DNA of 64,000 bases from Plectosphaerella cucumerina (Eukaryota; Ascomycota; Sordariomycetes; Glomerellales; Plectosphaerellaceae), in assembly GCA_020746995.1 (NCBI GenBank), contig JAGPXD010000002.1, forward strand, positions 2,542,001-2,606,000, in the 5' to 3' direction. Shown piece after piece: positions 1 through 10,466 of the stretch. Position 1 is the stretch's first letter. Every line of letters begins with the position of its first letter. Under the pieces are notes generated by a model, which saw nothing but the letters and a program-made list of their open reading frames with translations, had not been told where the DNA came from and made no database searches. Both the position numbers and the translations under genes were made by a program.

Positions 1-836
1 TCCTTGAGCAGATGCTGCATGTGAATGTTCGTGGTCATGGCGGCGCGCTTGGTAGCGCGCTTCTTCTTCTTGATGCCGCCGTCGGCCTGCTTGACGAGGC
101 TGGGATCGTCGCTGGCAGGCTTCTGTCCGGCGGCGACGAGCTTCTTGACGAGATCCTCGTTTGAAGGGACGTTGACGCGCTGCCACATGCGCAGAAAGTC
201 CGTCTCAACCTTGTGGTGCAGGGTAGCGTCGTCGATGAAGATGTGCTTGGGCCCCTTCTTCTCGCGGATCATGATGATCTTGTGATCGCGCTCCAGCTCG
301 GCCAGGGCACCATCGCACTGCGGCCAGCCCTCCTTGAGCTCCTTGTACTGTAGCGGGTCCATGGTTGTCTTGGCCTGGAGGTGCGCCAGGAGGCCGACCT
401 TGTCCTTGATGCCGCCGAGCTTGCCGAGGTAGACGTACGTGCCAGAGTCCCACTTCTGCTCCGACAGGGACGGGTCCGGGACGAACTTAACGACACTTTG
501 GGAGCGGAGCGCGTCGATAATGTTCTCGTACTTTGTTACGCTGGGCTCGCGCATGTAGAGGTTCTGCTCGAGGTGGCGCATGATCTCCGGCCCCGTCTTG
601 GGAGACGTCTGGGCGCGGAGGTACTCGTGGATGTATGTCATGAGCAGAATGATTGTGTTGGTGTCGTCGACGCTGTCGGCGCCGGCCTTGCGCTTGGGTG
701 CTGTCCGGTACGCATTGCTGCCGATGGACGAGGCGGGTGATGCTGGTGCGAACGACTGGCTCTTGACGCTGAGCTTGCTGGACGCGGATGCGAGCGCGCC
801 GCTGAAGACGGCCTTTTGCTTCTCGAGGAAAGACAT
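1..836 (-). CDS. TFA2: Transcription initiation factor IIE subunit beta (partial, C-terminus beyond window)
   Basis: The minus-strand frame opens at the ATG at 836-834 and stays open to the window edge, giving about 278 residues without the C-terminus. The N-terminus is Ser/Ala-rich. It is followed by a winged-helix segment (around residues 60-140) containing LMTYIHEYLRAQ and an LRSQSVVKFVPDP stretch, the pattern I recognise from fungal TFIIE beta (Tfa2). Next come a basic segment reading IMIREKKGPKHIFIDD and a Lys/Arg-rich stretch near the visible end. By family knowledge the protein works in the nucleus: with TFIIE alpha it recruits TFIIH to the Pol II preinitiation complex. No intron is needed in the visible part. 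The call is good; the end is outside the window. Confidence 0.85.
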   Translation of the reverse strand, partial: MSFLEKQKAVFSGALASASSKLSVKSQSFAPASPASSIGSNAYRTAPKRKAGADSVDDTNTIILLMTYIHEYLRAQTSPKTGPEIMRHLEQNLYMREPSVTKYENIIDALRSQSVVKFVPDPSLSEQKWDSGTYVYLGKLGGIKDKVGLLAHLQAKTTMDPLQYKELKEGWPQCDGALAELERDHKIIMIREKKGPKHIFIDDATLHHKVETDFLRMWQRVNVPSNEDLVKKLVAAGQKPASDDPSLVKQADGGIKKKKRATKRAAMTTNIHMQHLLK

Positions 837-905
837 TGTCGCTGAGGTGTTGGAAAGATCGAAAGCTTGTGGGTTGTACAGGAAGAAAGTAACTTCCTCG
901 GTGTA

Positions 906-1766
906 CTAGCTGCGTCGTCGGGTCTTGCGTTCCGGGGAAGGATCGGTCTGAGGGTCGGCCTCGTCCCGGGTGCGCCTCCGCGACTTCGTCGTTGGAATGA
1001 TTGCTGCCACAGGCTCGGTATCCCTCGTGTCTATGTTCGGATCCGCCGCTTCTCTGAAAAGCTTCGCGTATTCTGCCACAAGATCACTGGGCTCGTCGGC
1101 GAGTGTAATCTCCAGTTCCTCGATGAACTTGATCGGGTCAAGAATCTGCTTCGGCTGCTGCCTCCTTTCGTCGTCCTAAGGGTCACGCGGCTTGGGCCGA
1201 CTCTGGGGCAGGGGCGGTAGCTGCAACCTTCTGGCGACACCTTCAGCCTCCTGAGCTACCTCGAGTAGCTTGGCGGGGCCCTTCGGGTTGACCTGCTTGA
1301 CGACCTGCTTGGGTTTCCGCGGGGTAAGGCACCAGCTCTGGGTCCCGGAAAGCGCTTGCTGCAGGAAGATCGACTCCGTTTCCCGCTTCTTCTTCTTCTT
1401 CGAGAGCTGTGTGTCTGCACTGCCGAATTGATCCGAGAAGAGGGCGTCTGTGGTGATGTCTTCGGTAAGATCGATGGGTGAGTACTGATGCCCGTGATCT
1501 CCAGGCAGTCGACAGTACTTGGAGGGAGCACCTGGGACAGAAGGTTCGACGAATTCGCGAGTCGGTGTTTTGGGAGGTTCGGTGTATTGGTGAGGCGGGC
1601 GGCGTAGAGGGTTGTTGGTGACGGCGTCCCTTTGTTGGGCTTGGGTGGAAAATGGAACAGGACCATCGATCGTAGAGGTGTTGAAGAGCTCCCGGCTCTG
1701 GTTGCTGTCAGCGCCATGGCGGTGCAACATGTCAGCCACACTCCAGCCGTGCTTTGATGGGTCCAT
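906..1766 (-). CDS. Hypothetical protein, two exons
   Basis: I do not recognise this gene. Exon 1 (1766-1260) starts MDPSKHGWSVADML and is polar and Pro-rich. It has an acidic-flanked hydrophobic PIDLTED patch (SUMO-interacting-motif-like) and a KKKKK basic run near its end. Without an intron the frame stops at 1176. An 84-nt intron (1259-1176, GTAGCT...CTTAG) restores phase 0 and adds exon 2 (1175-906), which contains a helical acidic stretch (FIEELEITLADE) and ends in a basic tail with TAG at 908-906. Product about 258 aa. The composition (basic patches, disorder) suggests a nuclear protein, but that is inference. The start could lie further upstream, because another frame is open from an ATG at 2016. 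The exon join is my own reading. Confidence 0.5.
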
Positions 1767-2573
1767 TGTGCACGGGCCAACAAACGTCTTGAATGCAGTT
1801 GGAGGCTAATGGGTGGTCCAAATTGAGCCTAGTGTCGTTCGGGAATCTCTCGGTGTCTGTGGAAACGTTTGGATCGCGAGTGTGACTGTAACTTGGGATC
1901 GCGGTCGATTGTTGAGGGCGTTGAGTGCTTGATTCTGCAGTTGTGTGTCGAAGGATGGGAACGATGGCGCCAGGCTTGGTCGTTAAATGGGCTGGAGATA
2001 GGATCGCGGACGGCATGAATCAAGGCGATGTTCCTTTCCAGCTGTGCATCACGCTCATTGTTCGACGGGATCAGCGGCGCTGCTCACATCCCATCGATTC
2101 ACACAGATAAAATCCTGGACGCAATACACTCAGACGTCTTCAGACGAAGAGCGCTCTGAGAGCCTGAGTCCGGCAACGAGGCAGTGATTCGATGCCAGCC
2201 GAAGAAAGCAGACGCAGAGGATGCAAAGCCTTTGACTTGGGCTGGCCTCCATCTCACAAGAGAAGAGGTAGTCGAGATAGGTCCAATGCAATCAAGGTTA
2301 TCCAGAACTCAGACATGCTTGAAAAAAAAGTGATCTATTAAAAATCATAATCTCGCTCCCGGAGCCGTGAGGTTGTCGCTGCTCTCCTCTCCTCGGAGGC
2401 CGCGGTCTCTGTCTCCCTCCTTGCGTGGCCTCGCGGCGCGCGGGGTATCGCTCTCCATCTAGCAGACTAATCCAAGCCTGCCGACGGCGGCGCCAAATGT
2501 GCGCTCTCGCGATGCGCCTGCGCGAATGGCCGGTGTCGTGTATCATGCATGTTCCTATGGTCGTGCGATGCAA
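1767..2573. other. Intergenic region upstream of the hypothetical gene
   Basis: About 800 bases between the 5' end of the hypothetical gene and the 3' end of cytochrome b5. A minus-strand frame with an ATG at 2016 is open to 1732 and could be an upstream exon, but I found no convincing splice to the frame beginning at 1766. Nothing else recognised. Confidence 0.5.
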
Positions 2574-3192
2574 TTAAGCAACAGTCTGCTGCTGCTGGAG
2601 GTACTGCCACGCGGCGTAGCCGCCCAGGCCGCCGAGGAGGAGCACGGCGTAGAGGCCGATGCCGAACCCGGTGCTGTCGCCGCTCGATTTGGAGGAAGAG
2701 GTGGTGGCGCCGTAGGCAGTCTTGTTGGGGGAGGGGTCGCCGGGCTATCGAGGTTGTTTTGTCAGTTCAGTCGCTTTGTGCTGCCGGGGTTCCGCGACAA
2801 TGCGCCGGGGAGGACATTGTCCTGTGCAAGGGAGGTGCTTACCTGGCGCTTCAGCTCGCCAACGTACAGCTGCTCGAGCGTCTCCCTGGCCTCGTCGCTG
2901 TGGCCGACATCCTCGAAGGCCTCGGTGGAGTCCTGACCGGCAACGTCGAGGAGAACCTCCTCGCCACCACTGGAATAGGGGGTCAGCAACTTAATCAGAC
3001 GCGCGCGAGCCCGCTGCAGCGGCAATCGGGGTAATAAGCCCCTGGAAAAGCAAAAGGGACACTGGAAAATACGTACGGGTGCTCATCGACGAACTTGGTG
3101 CAGTCGTAGATCTTATCGGCGATCACGACGTACAGGTCCTTCTTGGTGTTGTGCTCCGCAACATCCTGGTAAGTGAGTTCGACGGCGCCCAT
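2574..3192 (-). CDS. Cytochrome b5, C-terminally membrane-anchored
   Basis: Three exons: 3192-3077, 2969-2843 and 2744-2574, with introns GTACGT...TTCCAG and GTAAGC...GATAG. The spliced product is 137 aa, the usual size. Residues 1-80 form the haem-binding domain. The first axial His is in the HPGGEEVLLDVAGQD motif, which is created by splicing exon 1 to exon 2 (phase 2). The second His is in the EDVGHSDEA segment. A Ser/Thr-rich linker precedes a C-terminal membrane helix (LYAVLLLGGLGGYAAW) and a short polar tail, the layout of a tail-anchored ER protein. By family knowledge it passes electrons to desaturases, sterol enzymes and P450s. The splice sites are confirmed by the conserved motif. 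Confidence is high. Confidence 0.95.
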
Positions 3193-4439
3193 TTTGACAG
3201 ATTTGGGGTATTCGAGTAGCTCGGAAAGGGTTTGTTGAACGGGGCGGAAGGGTACGCGACGGTCGGCGAGGAGTGCTCTGGGGATGTAGTTGGCAAGAAG
3301 GAGAGAGATTGCTGACGGAGATCAGGCCAGATGGTTGTTCCTCGGATGTTGTTGAGACCCGTGCAAGGAGGTTGAGGAAAACGGGACGCGGGCTGCCTGC
3401 AAGGACGTGGGACCGGGCCTTTGGAAGGGGTCCGAAATTTGGTCCCGAAAATTGGGGGGTGGTTTTCTGGCAGTGCACTGGACCGCCAGGGGCCGAGGGT
3501 GATCCGTCCCGCATCACGCCGCATCAGCGCCCAATCACGACACTGCGAATTCGACGCCCTTTGTCCCCATTGGCCCTGTTTCTCCTTTCTGCTGGGCCCG
3601 GGGGACGGAGCGGACTTCCTGGGCGCGGCCTGCGAATGCGAAGGGGCCGTGGCGGACGGGCGGTGAGGAGAACCGAGCCGGCATCCAAAGTCGGGCCAAG
3701 TGGAGGCTCACGTCCCCCAACTGCCCCCCAACTGCCCGCTTCTTGCCGTCCGTCTTGGATGTACATCGCCGAGGAGGGGTTCTTCAGTGACTCGTGCCCA
3801 TGCACCCCGCCCGCCTCGGAATGCTCCTCGGGATGCTGTCTTGATTCCGTCACACCTGGCGTCAAGTCCGGCACATGTGCTCGTACAACCCTGGCTGTAG
3901 GCATTGCAGTGCGGCTCGGAGTCTGGACTCGTTCGGGATACTCGCCTGCTGCCACTCAAGCGTAAAGTAGGACAGATTCCATGTCTTCTAATCACTAGGC
4001 TTGCTTGTCGGCCGACTTGCTGGGAAGAGACATATCGTGGCAGACTTTAGTCTGGAGTTGAAGTCGGTGTTCTGGGTGCTTGATGCAGTTGAAAGGGCAT
4101 AATGCGTTCTCTTTGGTGTTTGAGAACCCCATGGGGCGGAAAGAGACCGAGCTCGCTCAGTCGTCACACTGGCATGATACCATCTAGTGGCGGCCCGACT
4201 CTCTTCACTGTGTGATCGATTGGCTTCGCTGAGTGATGTGGCTTGAGACTGATCCTGTCAGCTGAGTGTCAGGTTGTGGTTTCCTCAACATGGTTTGAAG
4301 ACGTGTCTCCAGGCAGGCTGCGCCATCGTAAACCATCCTGCCTCAAGCTCTGTATGGCGGCATCACTGCTGGACAAAAGCAGGGCGTAATCCATGACTTC
4401 TAATACCTTTGGCTCGCTTGTCGGCCTCTCCCGACCCAT
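3193..4439. other. Intergenic region between F-actin capping alpha and cytochrome b5
   Basis: About 1.25 kb with no gene I can support. A plus-strand frame at 3273-3965 (230 codons) is Arg/Pro/Ser/Gly-rich with no recognisable motif and looks like a chance frame in GC-rich DNA. The region includes the presumed cytochrome b5 promoter (just above 3192). It also holds two diverged copies of a roughly 36-bp direct repeat, at 3979-4014 and 4391-4427; the second abuts the 3' end of the capping-protein gene. Confidence 0.5.
3979..4427 (+). repeat. Diverged direct repeat pair (about 36 bp, 412 bp apart)
   Basis: The segment at 3979-4014 (beginning CCATGTCTTCTAAT) recurs at 4391-4427 (beginning CCATGACTTCTAAT). 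Both continue through GGCTYGCTTGTCGGCC. The copies differ at several positions and by a small indel. This may be a remnant of a local duplication of the capping-gene 3' flank. No function is proposed. Confidence 0.5.
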
Positions 4440-5533
4440 CTACCGCCTGGCACCACCGCCGATGTCCTGGCCTAACCTGTAGCTTGTGACCTTGTCCCAC
4501 TCGATCTTCTGCCGGGTCACGGGCAGCTGTCTCCGCAGACCCTTGAAAGCGCCCTCGCTCAGGTTGACGAAACCCTTGTTCAGCTCCTCCTGGTACTTCT
4601 TCTCCGCCAGCGAGATCTCCTTGGCGATGCCTGCCCCGGTGCCAGAGGGAATGCTCGCGGTCGTCGACTTGTTCGTCAACAGGCGCACGTTTCCGTCCTC
4701 GTAGTAGTGGACGTCGACCTTGATCGAGCCCTCCAGGGAGCCGGACGACGGGTCGTAGATGTACAGGGAGCGCCAGCGGCCATTCCTGTGTCGTGTCAAC
4801 ACGAAATAACAACAGCCTGTTCTGCCGGCGTAACTTACCAGAAGTTGTTCGGGCTGTACTTGTTGGAGACAATGATCACAGCGACCTTGGAGTCGTCGTC
4901 TGTTGGGTACACGCCGTAGGCGGCGTTGGCAAAGTGCTCCTTCACGTAGGCGCCCAGGCTCTTGAGGGTCGATTTGCTGCTCGCTGTCAGCTACCACCAT
5001 TCACCCATCTTGTTCAAGTTGTGACGTACACCAGGTCGGCCTGTGCACCCTCGAGGACATAACTCTGCGCGTTGCTGGCTCGTTGGGAGGCGTGGTCGAA
5101 GGAGAAGCTGGAGCTGGACTCCACATCGAAGTACTGGCCGTCGCCGAGGGAGTTGTGAGAGGAGACGATAACCTGCCAATTGGGTCAGAAACCAGGCGTT
5201 GTGGCCTCGGAGTGCGACGGGGCAACGGACCGACTGGCTGCTACCAGGCAGCTTAACGGTGACAAACTGCTCCTCGTTGTACTTTTGAAACGCGGGGCCA
5301 AGGTCGGAGATGATGTCGGGGTTAGCCTCGGTCAGAGACTTGATATCTTGTACGGTGGTTAGCTTCGGTACGGCCGTTGGGGTATTCGTCTGCGAAAGTA
5401 CCGGCAACAACATCTGCGAGCTTGGAACAGTCAGACCGAGTGACGGCATCGTGGGCCGAGGGGCTGCGGTACTTACCTCGCCAGGCGGAGCTCCCTCGAC
5501 GAAAGCCGAGACAATCTCGAGCTCGGAAGACAT
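4440..5533 (-). CDS. cap1: F-actin-capping protein subunit alpha
   Basis: Six exons: 5533-5477, 5420-5402, 5346-5231, 5172-5030, 4976-4839 and 4785-4440. The product is 272 aa, the family size. It starts MSSELEIVSAFVEGAPPGE. Exon 2 is only 19 nt. Joining it at the internal CCAAG acceptor, not at the nearby CGCAG, gives ELADVVADIKSL, the expected family sequence. Later landmarks are KYNEEQFVTVKLPG, VIVSSHNSLGDGQY, the WNGRWRSLYIYD signature (formed across the last intron) and EDGNVRL. By family knowledge the alpha/beta heterodimer caps actin barbed ends at cortical patches. All phases close and the stop is TAG at 4442-4440. No defects seen. Confidence 0.93.
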
Positions 5534-5902
5534 CTCCGTTTGTTGGCGAGAGTGGTAGCAGAGCTCAGTGAGGGATTGCTCTTGAGGATTGTAGGTGATG
5601 CTAGGAAGTGAGAGCGTGGTCGCAACACTGTTGGCCTTGAGACGTAATGCGGGGCAGCAATATGCGGCGACGTTTGGGCAGGGCAGGAGCTCCGGGATCA
5701 TGGAAATTGTTAGTGAGGTACGGATGTCCCCGCCGCCCCGCACAGAGGAGCCGAGTCTCGCCCCAACACATCACATGGGCCAACTTTCTCCAACCCTCAA
5801 ATCATACTTCTCATCTTTACTTCAACAGAATCAAACGCCGTTTTCAACATGATGCTACGAATCTATCCCGATCTTGCTTAAACGAGCCAGCGATGCACCA
5901 CA
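5534..5902. other. Intergenic, cap1 promoter and 3' flank of the BCKDH gene
   Basis: About 370 bases between two minus-strand genes. They must hold the cap1 promoter and 5' leader and the 3' end of the dehydrogenase transcript. No specific regulatory element recognised. Confidence 0.5.
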
Positions 5903-7170
5903 TCAATAGTCCAAAACGCCCTTGATCGTGTCGTATATTCCTGATGACAGATGGTTAGCACAGCGCTTGCCTGGCGGAATTGACGGACTGGCGACGACTT
6001 ACTTGCAACATCCGGAATGTTGAACTTCTCATACAGCAGTGGCGACGGTATGCTCCACCCTGCGACCCTCGAAACCGGCGACTCCAGCCTCAGGAACGTC
6101 TCGGGGTCTTCCTGAATCGACGCCGCGACCTCCGCGCCAATGCCTGCGTTGACCATGGCCTCGTGCACCACGATGCAGTGGCCCGTCTTGCGCACGCTCT
6201 CAAAGACGGTCTCCTTATCCCAGGGGTAGAGAGTCCTGAGATCAATGAGCTCCACCGAGATTCCGAGGTCGGCTTCGGCCTGCTTGATCGCTGACATGCA
6301 GGTGTACAGCGGCTGGCCATACGAGACGATGGTGACATCCTTGCCCTCCTTGAGAATCTCCGCCTTGCCGAGGGGAAGCGTGTACGACGACGTGGGAACC
6401 TGCTCAACCGCCGCGCGGTAGAGAATCTTGGGCTCCATGAAAATGCACGGGTCGTTGCTTCGGATGGCTGAAAGCAGAAGACCCTTGGCCTGGAGTGGCG
6501 ATCTCGGCATGATGACCTTGAGGCCGGGGATATGGGTGAACAAGCTCTCGGGCGACTGAGAGTGGTACAAAGCGCCGTGGCCGACACCGCCGCAAGGCAT
6601 GCGAACAGTCAGGCCTCCAGCACTGCGACCGCAAGATCCATCTCGGTAGCGGAATTTAGCCGCCTCATTGACCAGCTGGTCGAATGCAGGGTAGACGTAA
6701 TCGGCGAACTGGATCTCGGCAACCGGTCGCGAACCCTCTGCGGCGACGCCAATGGCAAAACCCATGATGCCTTGCTCCGTCAGGGGAGTGTTGAAGACGC
6801 GCTCCGCACCATATGTTTCCGCCAGCTTCATTGTGCACCGAAAGACGCCTCCGAACGCAACGTCCTCGCCGAACACCATGACCGATTCGTCTTCGGCCAG
6901 TGCGGTGGATAGTGCGTCGTTGACAGCTTGGAAGAGGTTCATCTTCTTTGTGGTCCCGCCGCGGACTTCAACCGGCAGCTCGGACGATGAGAGTGCTGCT
7001 TGGGAGCTGTGGGCGAGAAGAGGTGTCGTGCCATAGTCGACCGGTAGGTTCAACTTGGCATTCGGAGGATGTGTCGAGTAGGATCGGGTGAGGGCGAGGG
7101 CGAGAGGGAGACGGGCGGACAGTGATGGCGCCAGCGCCCTCCTGGCTGTACGTACTGCGGCCTGCTTCAT
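5903..7170 (-). CDS. 2-oxoisovalerate (branched-chain alpha-ketoacid) dehydrogenase E1 subunit beta, mitochondrial
   Basis: Two exons: 7170-6003 and 5940-5903, with intron GTAAGT...CATCAG. Splicing replaces a spurious tail by RIYDTIKGVLDY, the usual C-terminus. Product 401 aa. The chosen start (MKQAAVRTARRALAPS) gives an Arg/Ala-rich mitochondrial presequence; an ATG at 7194 would add eight residues. Family landmarks are MNLFQAVNDAL, GEDVAFGGVFRCT, NTPLTEQGIMGFAIG, AEIQFADYVYPAFDQ, the GGVGHGALYHSQSPE segment and VHEAMVNAGIGAEV near the C-terminus. By family knowledge it forms the thiamine-diphosphate E1 heterotetramer with E1 alpha and oxidatively decarboxylates the 2-oxo acids of Leu, Ile and Val. 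The sequence matches the branched-chain enzyme better than pyruvate dehydrogenase. Confidence 0.92.
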
Positions 7171-7639
7171 TTTGTTGTATCTGGGAAAAGTCATTGAGGA
7201 TTGGCAGGCACTACAGGCAGAAACAAAGTGTCCAGATGGATTAAAAGAAGTTGAAACTGGGCGACATGCTCGCACCGAGGGGAAAGGACGCCCTGTGATG
7301 CAAGTGCTCGGCTTGCGACGGCCTTCGCGGGGTCGCTGCTTGATCCCCGGACTGAGCGCTCGGCCAAAGCGGGATTGAGCGGGTCCGACCCCAGAATCCC
7401 TTAGTCATCGAGGATAAGATTGTTGCCCCGTCAACACCTTTTGCCAATGTCATCGGACAGCAAACAAGGAAGTGGTAGCATCGCCGATGGCTGTGCTTGG
7501 TGTTTTGCTCGGCATGGGAACGAATGACGACGACGAATCTCCAGATGCATGTTTGAAGCGAGTTCCGTGAACTTTCTCTCATTTCGACCACATACCGATC
7601 TAGCGACTTCCACATTCTTCAGCATTGCGCCCGATCAAG
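7171..7639. other. Divergent intergenic region (BCKDH E1 beta / GH5 glucanase)
   Basis: About 470 bases between two divergently transcribed genes, so both promoters should lie here. I see no recognisable operator or RNA gene. Confidence 0.5.
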
Positions 7640-10030
7640 ATGCCGAGGGACTCCTCTTCACGACCGCCGCCGGCGCACAGGCGATACGACTCCGAGGACA
7701 GAGACAGACGACGACACCGAAGAAACTCCTCCCAAGCGGAAGCACGAGATGCTGAGGAGACCCGAGAAGAGAGACGCGAGCGTCGGCGATCTCGAAAACC
7801 ACCCACTACTTCTGGATCCGACGACAGTCGGCCCAACCGCTCGTCGCGACCCCATTCCCTCTCGGCCGATGCATTGGCGCAATTGAACCAGTCCAGCACA
7901 AGAGACCATTCCAGACGTCCGGCCGCTGAGTCGCGCGAGCGTCGCCGAGAAGAAAGCCACGACCGAGAAAGGGTGCGGACACGACGTCGGACCTACGATG
8001 ATGAAGACGAGGAGGACCGCGAACGGGAGCGGGAGAGAAGAAGACGCCACAAGGAGAGGAAATACAAGAGAGAAGAAGAGAAACGTCGATTGCTAGCGGA
8101 AGAGGAGCGTCGGCGATGGGAGGAAGAACACCGCCACAGCCAGTACGAAGACGCCAGGAGAACGAAACATGACATCAGAGACAGCTACTCCGACATCGAG
8201 TATGAAAAGCCCCAAAAGCCGCAGAAGCTGCGCCAACGCACCGATCGCAGAGTTGTCAGCGGTGCCGCGCTTGAAGAAGGTCGAGGCAATCGCCTCGCTG
8301 GCTTTTTCGGAAAGCTGAGGGGTGGTGGCAGCAGTGCTCCCTCCAGCGAGAAGGAGTCGGAGTATACGCCTCCACCAAGGCCGATTCCACAGCGCAAGAA
8401 GATTTGTGAGTATAGATCAGCCGCCTGTATAAAGTCAGAGCTAACAAGTCTAGGGATATGTGCTGGCATCCTCGTGGTGCTCCTTGCCATCATCATCCCC
8501 GTAGCCGTTGTGGTGAGCAATAACAACAACAAGGCGTCCCTCGGCACTGGCCCATCAACCAACAATCTGGATGGCAAAGACGAGGAGAGTATTCCTATGC
8601 AGTGGAGAGGGACGTACCTAGACCCTTTCAGCTGGGCGGACACATCCGATTTCAACGTCACCTTCACAGATGAGACGGTTGGCGACCTGCCTGTCATGGG
8701 CCTGTTCGACGATTGGGATGACTCGACGCAAGCGAACGAGAAGGTCCCAGCGCTCAACAAGGCGTGGGGTTCCTATGAAAAGAACCCGGCCCGTGGAGTC
8801 AACGTTGGAGGCTGGCTATCCCTCGAACCGTTCATCACGCCCTCGCTTTTCGACTACGATGCTCGGTATGGTGTCGTCGACGAGTACACACTCACCACTC
8901 ATCTCGGGTCACGGAAGACTCGCGAGGTTCTCGAGAACCACTACGCAACCTTTGTCACTGAATCGACATTCAAAGAGATCCGCGACGCCGGCCTCGACCA
9001 TGTTCGCATCCCCTACTCCTACTGGGCAGTCGAGGTGTATGAAGATGATCCATATCTTTTCCGCGTTTCCTGGCGCTACCTCCTGCGGGGTATCGAATGG
9101 TGCCGCAAGTACGGCCTACGGGTCAAGCTGGACCCTCATGGCATACCTGGCTCTCAAAATGGCTGGAACCATTCCGGGCGGCTGGGCGCAATCAACTGGT
9201 TGAACGGGACCAGTGGTGCGGAGAATCGGAAGAGATCGCTCGAGTTCCACGACAAGATTTCCAAGTTCTTTGCGCAAGACCGGTACAAAAACATCATCGC
9301 CTTCTACGGTCTGGCCAACGAACCCAAGATGACCGAGCTGAGCACATCCGATGTGATCCAGTGGACAGAGGATGCTTACAAGCTCGTACGGGATAACGGC
9401 ATTACGGCCCCCGTGGTGTTCGGCGATGGCTTCATGGGCCTTCACAACTGGCAAGGCCAGATGACGGGGTACGACGACTTGGTGCTCGACGTGCACCAGT
9501 ATGTTATCTTCAACGTCGACCAGATCGCCCTCACCCACCAGAAGAAGGTCGAGTACGCATGCGACGGGTGGACGAAGCAGGCCAAGGAGAGCATGGACCG
9601 GTCCACGGGCTATGGCCCTACCATGTTCGCCGAGTGGTCCCAGGCCGACACGGATTGTGCAAAGCACCTAACCAACGTTGGCTGGGGCAACCGCTGGGAG
9701 GGGACGATCGGAAGTTCCGAGGGCGAATCTGTACTGGGGCCCCGTTGCCCGACGCTGGACAGCAAATGCGACTGCGGCCCTGCCAACGCCAAGATCGAGG
9801 ACATGAGCGACGACTACAAGAAATTCCTCAAGATGTTCGCCGAGGCGCAGATGCACTCGTTTGAGAATGGATGGGGCTGGTGGTACTGGACCTGGGACAC
9901 GGAGGATGCGCCTCTCTGGAGCTACAAGAAGGCCTTGGCTGGAGGGATCATGCCCTCGAAGCCCTGGGACAGGGACTTTACTTGCGACTCAGATGTGCCG
10001 AGCTTCAGTGGTCTCGCAGAGACGTCATGA
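7640..10030 (+). CDS. Exo-beta-1,3-glucanase, GH5, type II membrane protein (ExgD-like)
   Basis: CDS 7640-8405 joined to 8454-10030, 780 aa. The N-terminal 250 residues are a highly charged cytosolic segment rich in Arg/Glu/Ser (RRERRRSRK, REREREREERRRRHK-like runs). A single membrane helix follows (CAGILVVLLAIIIPVAVVV), then an Asn-rich stalk and a GH5 catalytic domain starting near GVNVGGWLSLEPFI. Catalytic residues are visible as the acid/base Glu in GLANEP and the nucleophile Glu in MFAEWSQ; HGIPGSQNGWNHSGR is the substrate-loop motif. By family knowledge this type acts at the cell surface in wall beta-glucan remodelling. The 48-nt intron (8406-8453, GTGAGT...GTCTAG, with a GCTAAC branch site) has no stop and a length divisible by three, so both spliced and retained forms are readable. 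The ATG at 7640 is the first in frame. Confidence 0.9.
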   Translation: MPRDSSSRPPPAHRRYDSEDRDRRRHRRNSSQAEARDAEETREERRERRRSRKPPTTSGSDDSRPNRSSRPHSLSADALAQLNQSSTRDHSRRPAAESRERRREESHDRERVRTRRRTYDDEDEEDRERERERRRRHKERKYKREEEKRRLLAEEERRRWEEEHRHSQYEDARRTKHDIRDSYSDIEYEKPQKPQKLRQRTDRRVVSGAALEEGRGNRLAGFFGKLRGGGSSAPSSEKESEYTPPPRPIPQRKKICEYRSAACIKSELTSLGICAGILVVLLAIIIPVAVVVSNNNNKASLGTGPSTNNLDGKDEESIPMQWRGTYLDPFSWADTSDFNVTFTDETVGDLPVMGLFDDWDDSTQANEKVPALNKAWGSYEKNPARGVNVGGWLSLEPFITPSLFDYDARYGVVDEYTLTTHLGSRKTREVLENHYATFVTESTFKEIRDAGLDHVRIPYSYWAVEVYEDDPYLFRVSWRYLLRGIEWCRKYGLRVKLDPHGIPGSQNGWNHSGRLGAINWLNGTSGAENRKRSLEFHDKISKFFAQDRYKNIIAFYGLANEPKMTELSTSDVIQWTEDAYKLVRDNGITAPVVFGDGFMGLHNWQGQMTGYDDLVLDVHQYVIFNVDQIALTHQKKVEYACDGWTKQAKESMDRSTGYGPTMFAEWSQADTDCAKHLTNVGWGNRWEGTIGSSEGESVLGPRCPTLDSKCDCGPANAKIEDMSDDYKKFLKMFAEAQMHSFENGWGWWYWTWDTEDAPLWSYKKALAGGIMPSKPWDRDFTCDSDVPSFSGLAETS
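8406..8453 (+). other. Short stopless, in-frame intron in the GH5 gene
   Basis: GTGAGT donor, GCTAAC branch-like site and TAG acceptor in 48 nt. Length is a multiple of three with no in-frame stop. Removal joins KKI directly to WICAGIL at the start of the membrane helix; retention would insert 16 polar residues there. Confidence 0.75.
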
Positions 10031-10466
10031 GATATGAGGTGCATTTTGCAAGGGGGAGCAAGAGATCTTCCAGAAACAGGTTTGGATTCTTTTACATAGA
10101 CGACTGTTCAAACATGAGAAACATGAGCGTACACAGACAGACTTCCTGGTTCATGTTCAAACAAATGGTGAGCTGGCGAGTCGGCGGGGAGGTCGACGGC
10201 GCGACGTCTGCTAGCGCGTTTTTTAGTCCCGATATCGGTACATCTGGCCAGCGCCGCAGTCTGCGTCATTGAATGTACCTCTCAAAACCACGTGATCACC
10301 CGCTTCGTCCGTCGCGTCTACCCGCCAGATAGCGCGTCGTGCCTAAACACCCTCAATTTCTCTTGCACTACCCACCACGCACCCCTGCGGCTTTGGCTAC
10401 ACAACACCTCTCGGCTGCTGCCTCTTCTTCTGCCCTCTATCTTGGCATCCATGCATTGATATCATC
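10031..10466. other. Intergenic region (GH5 3' end / BRCT gene promoter)
   Basis: About 435 bases between two plus-strand genes. The part before 10467 is CT-rich, as is common for fungal promoters and leaders. No specific element recognised. Confidence 0.5.

Noticed and set aside
3273..3965. 230-codon plus-strand frame between cap1 and cytochrome b5
   Set aside because: Low-complexity Arg/Pro/Ser/Gly composition, no domain and no splice context; probably chance in GC-rich DNA.
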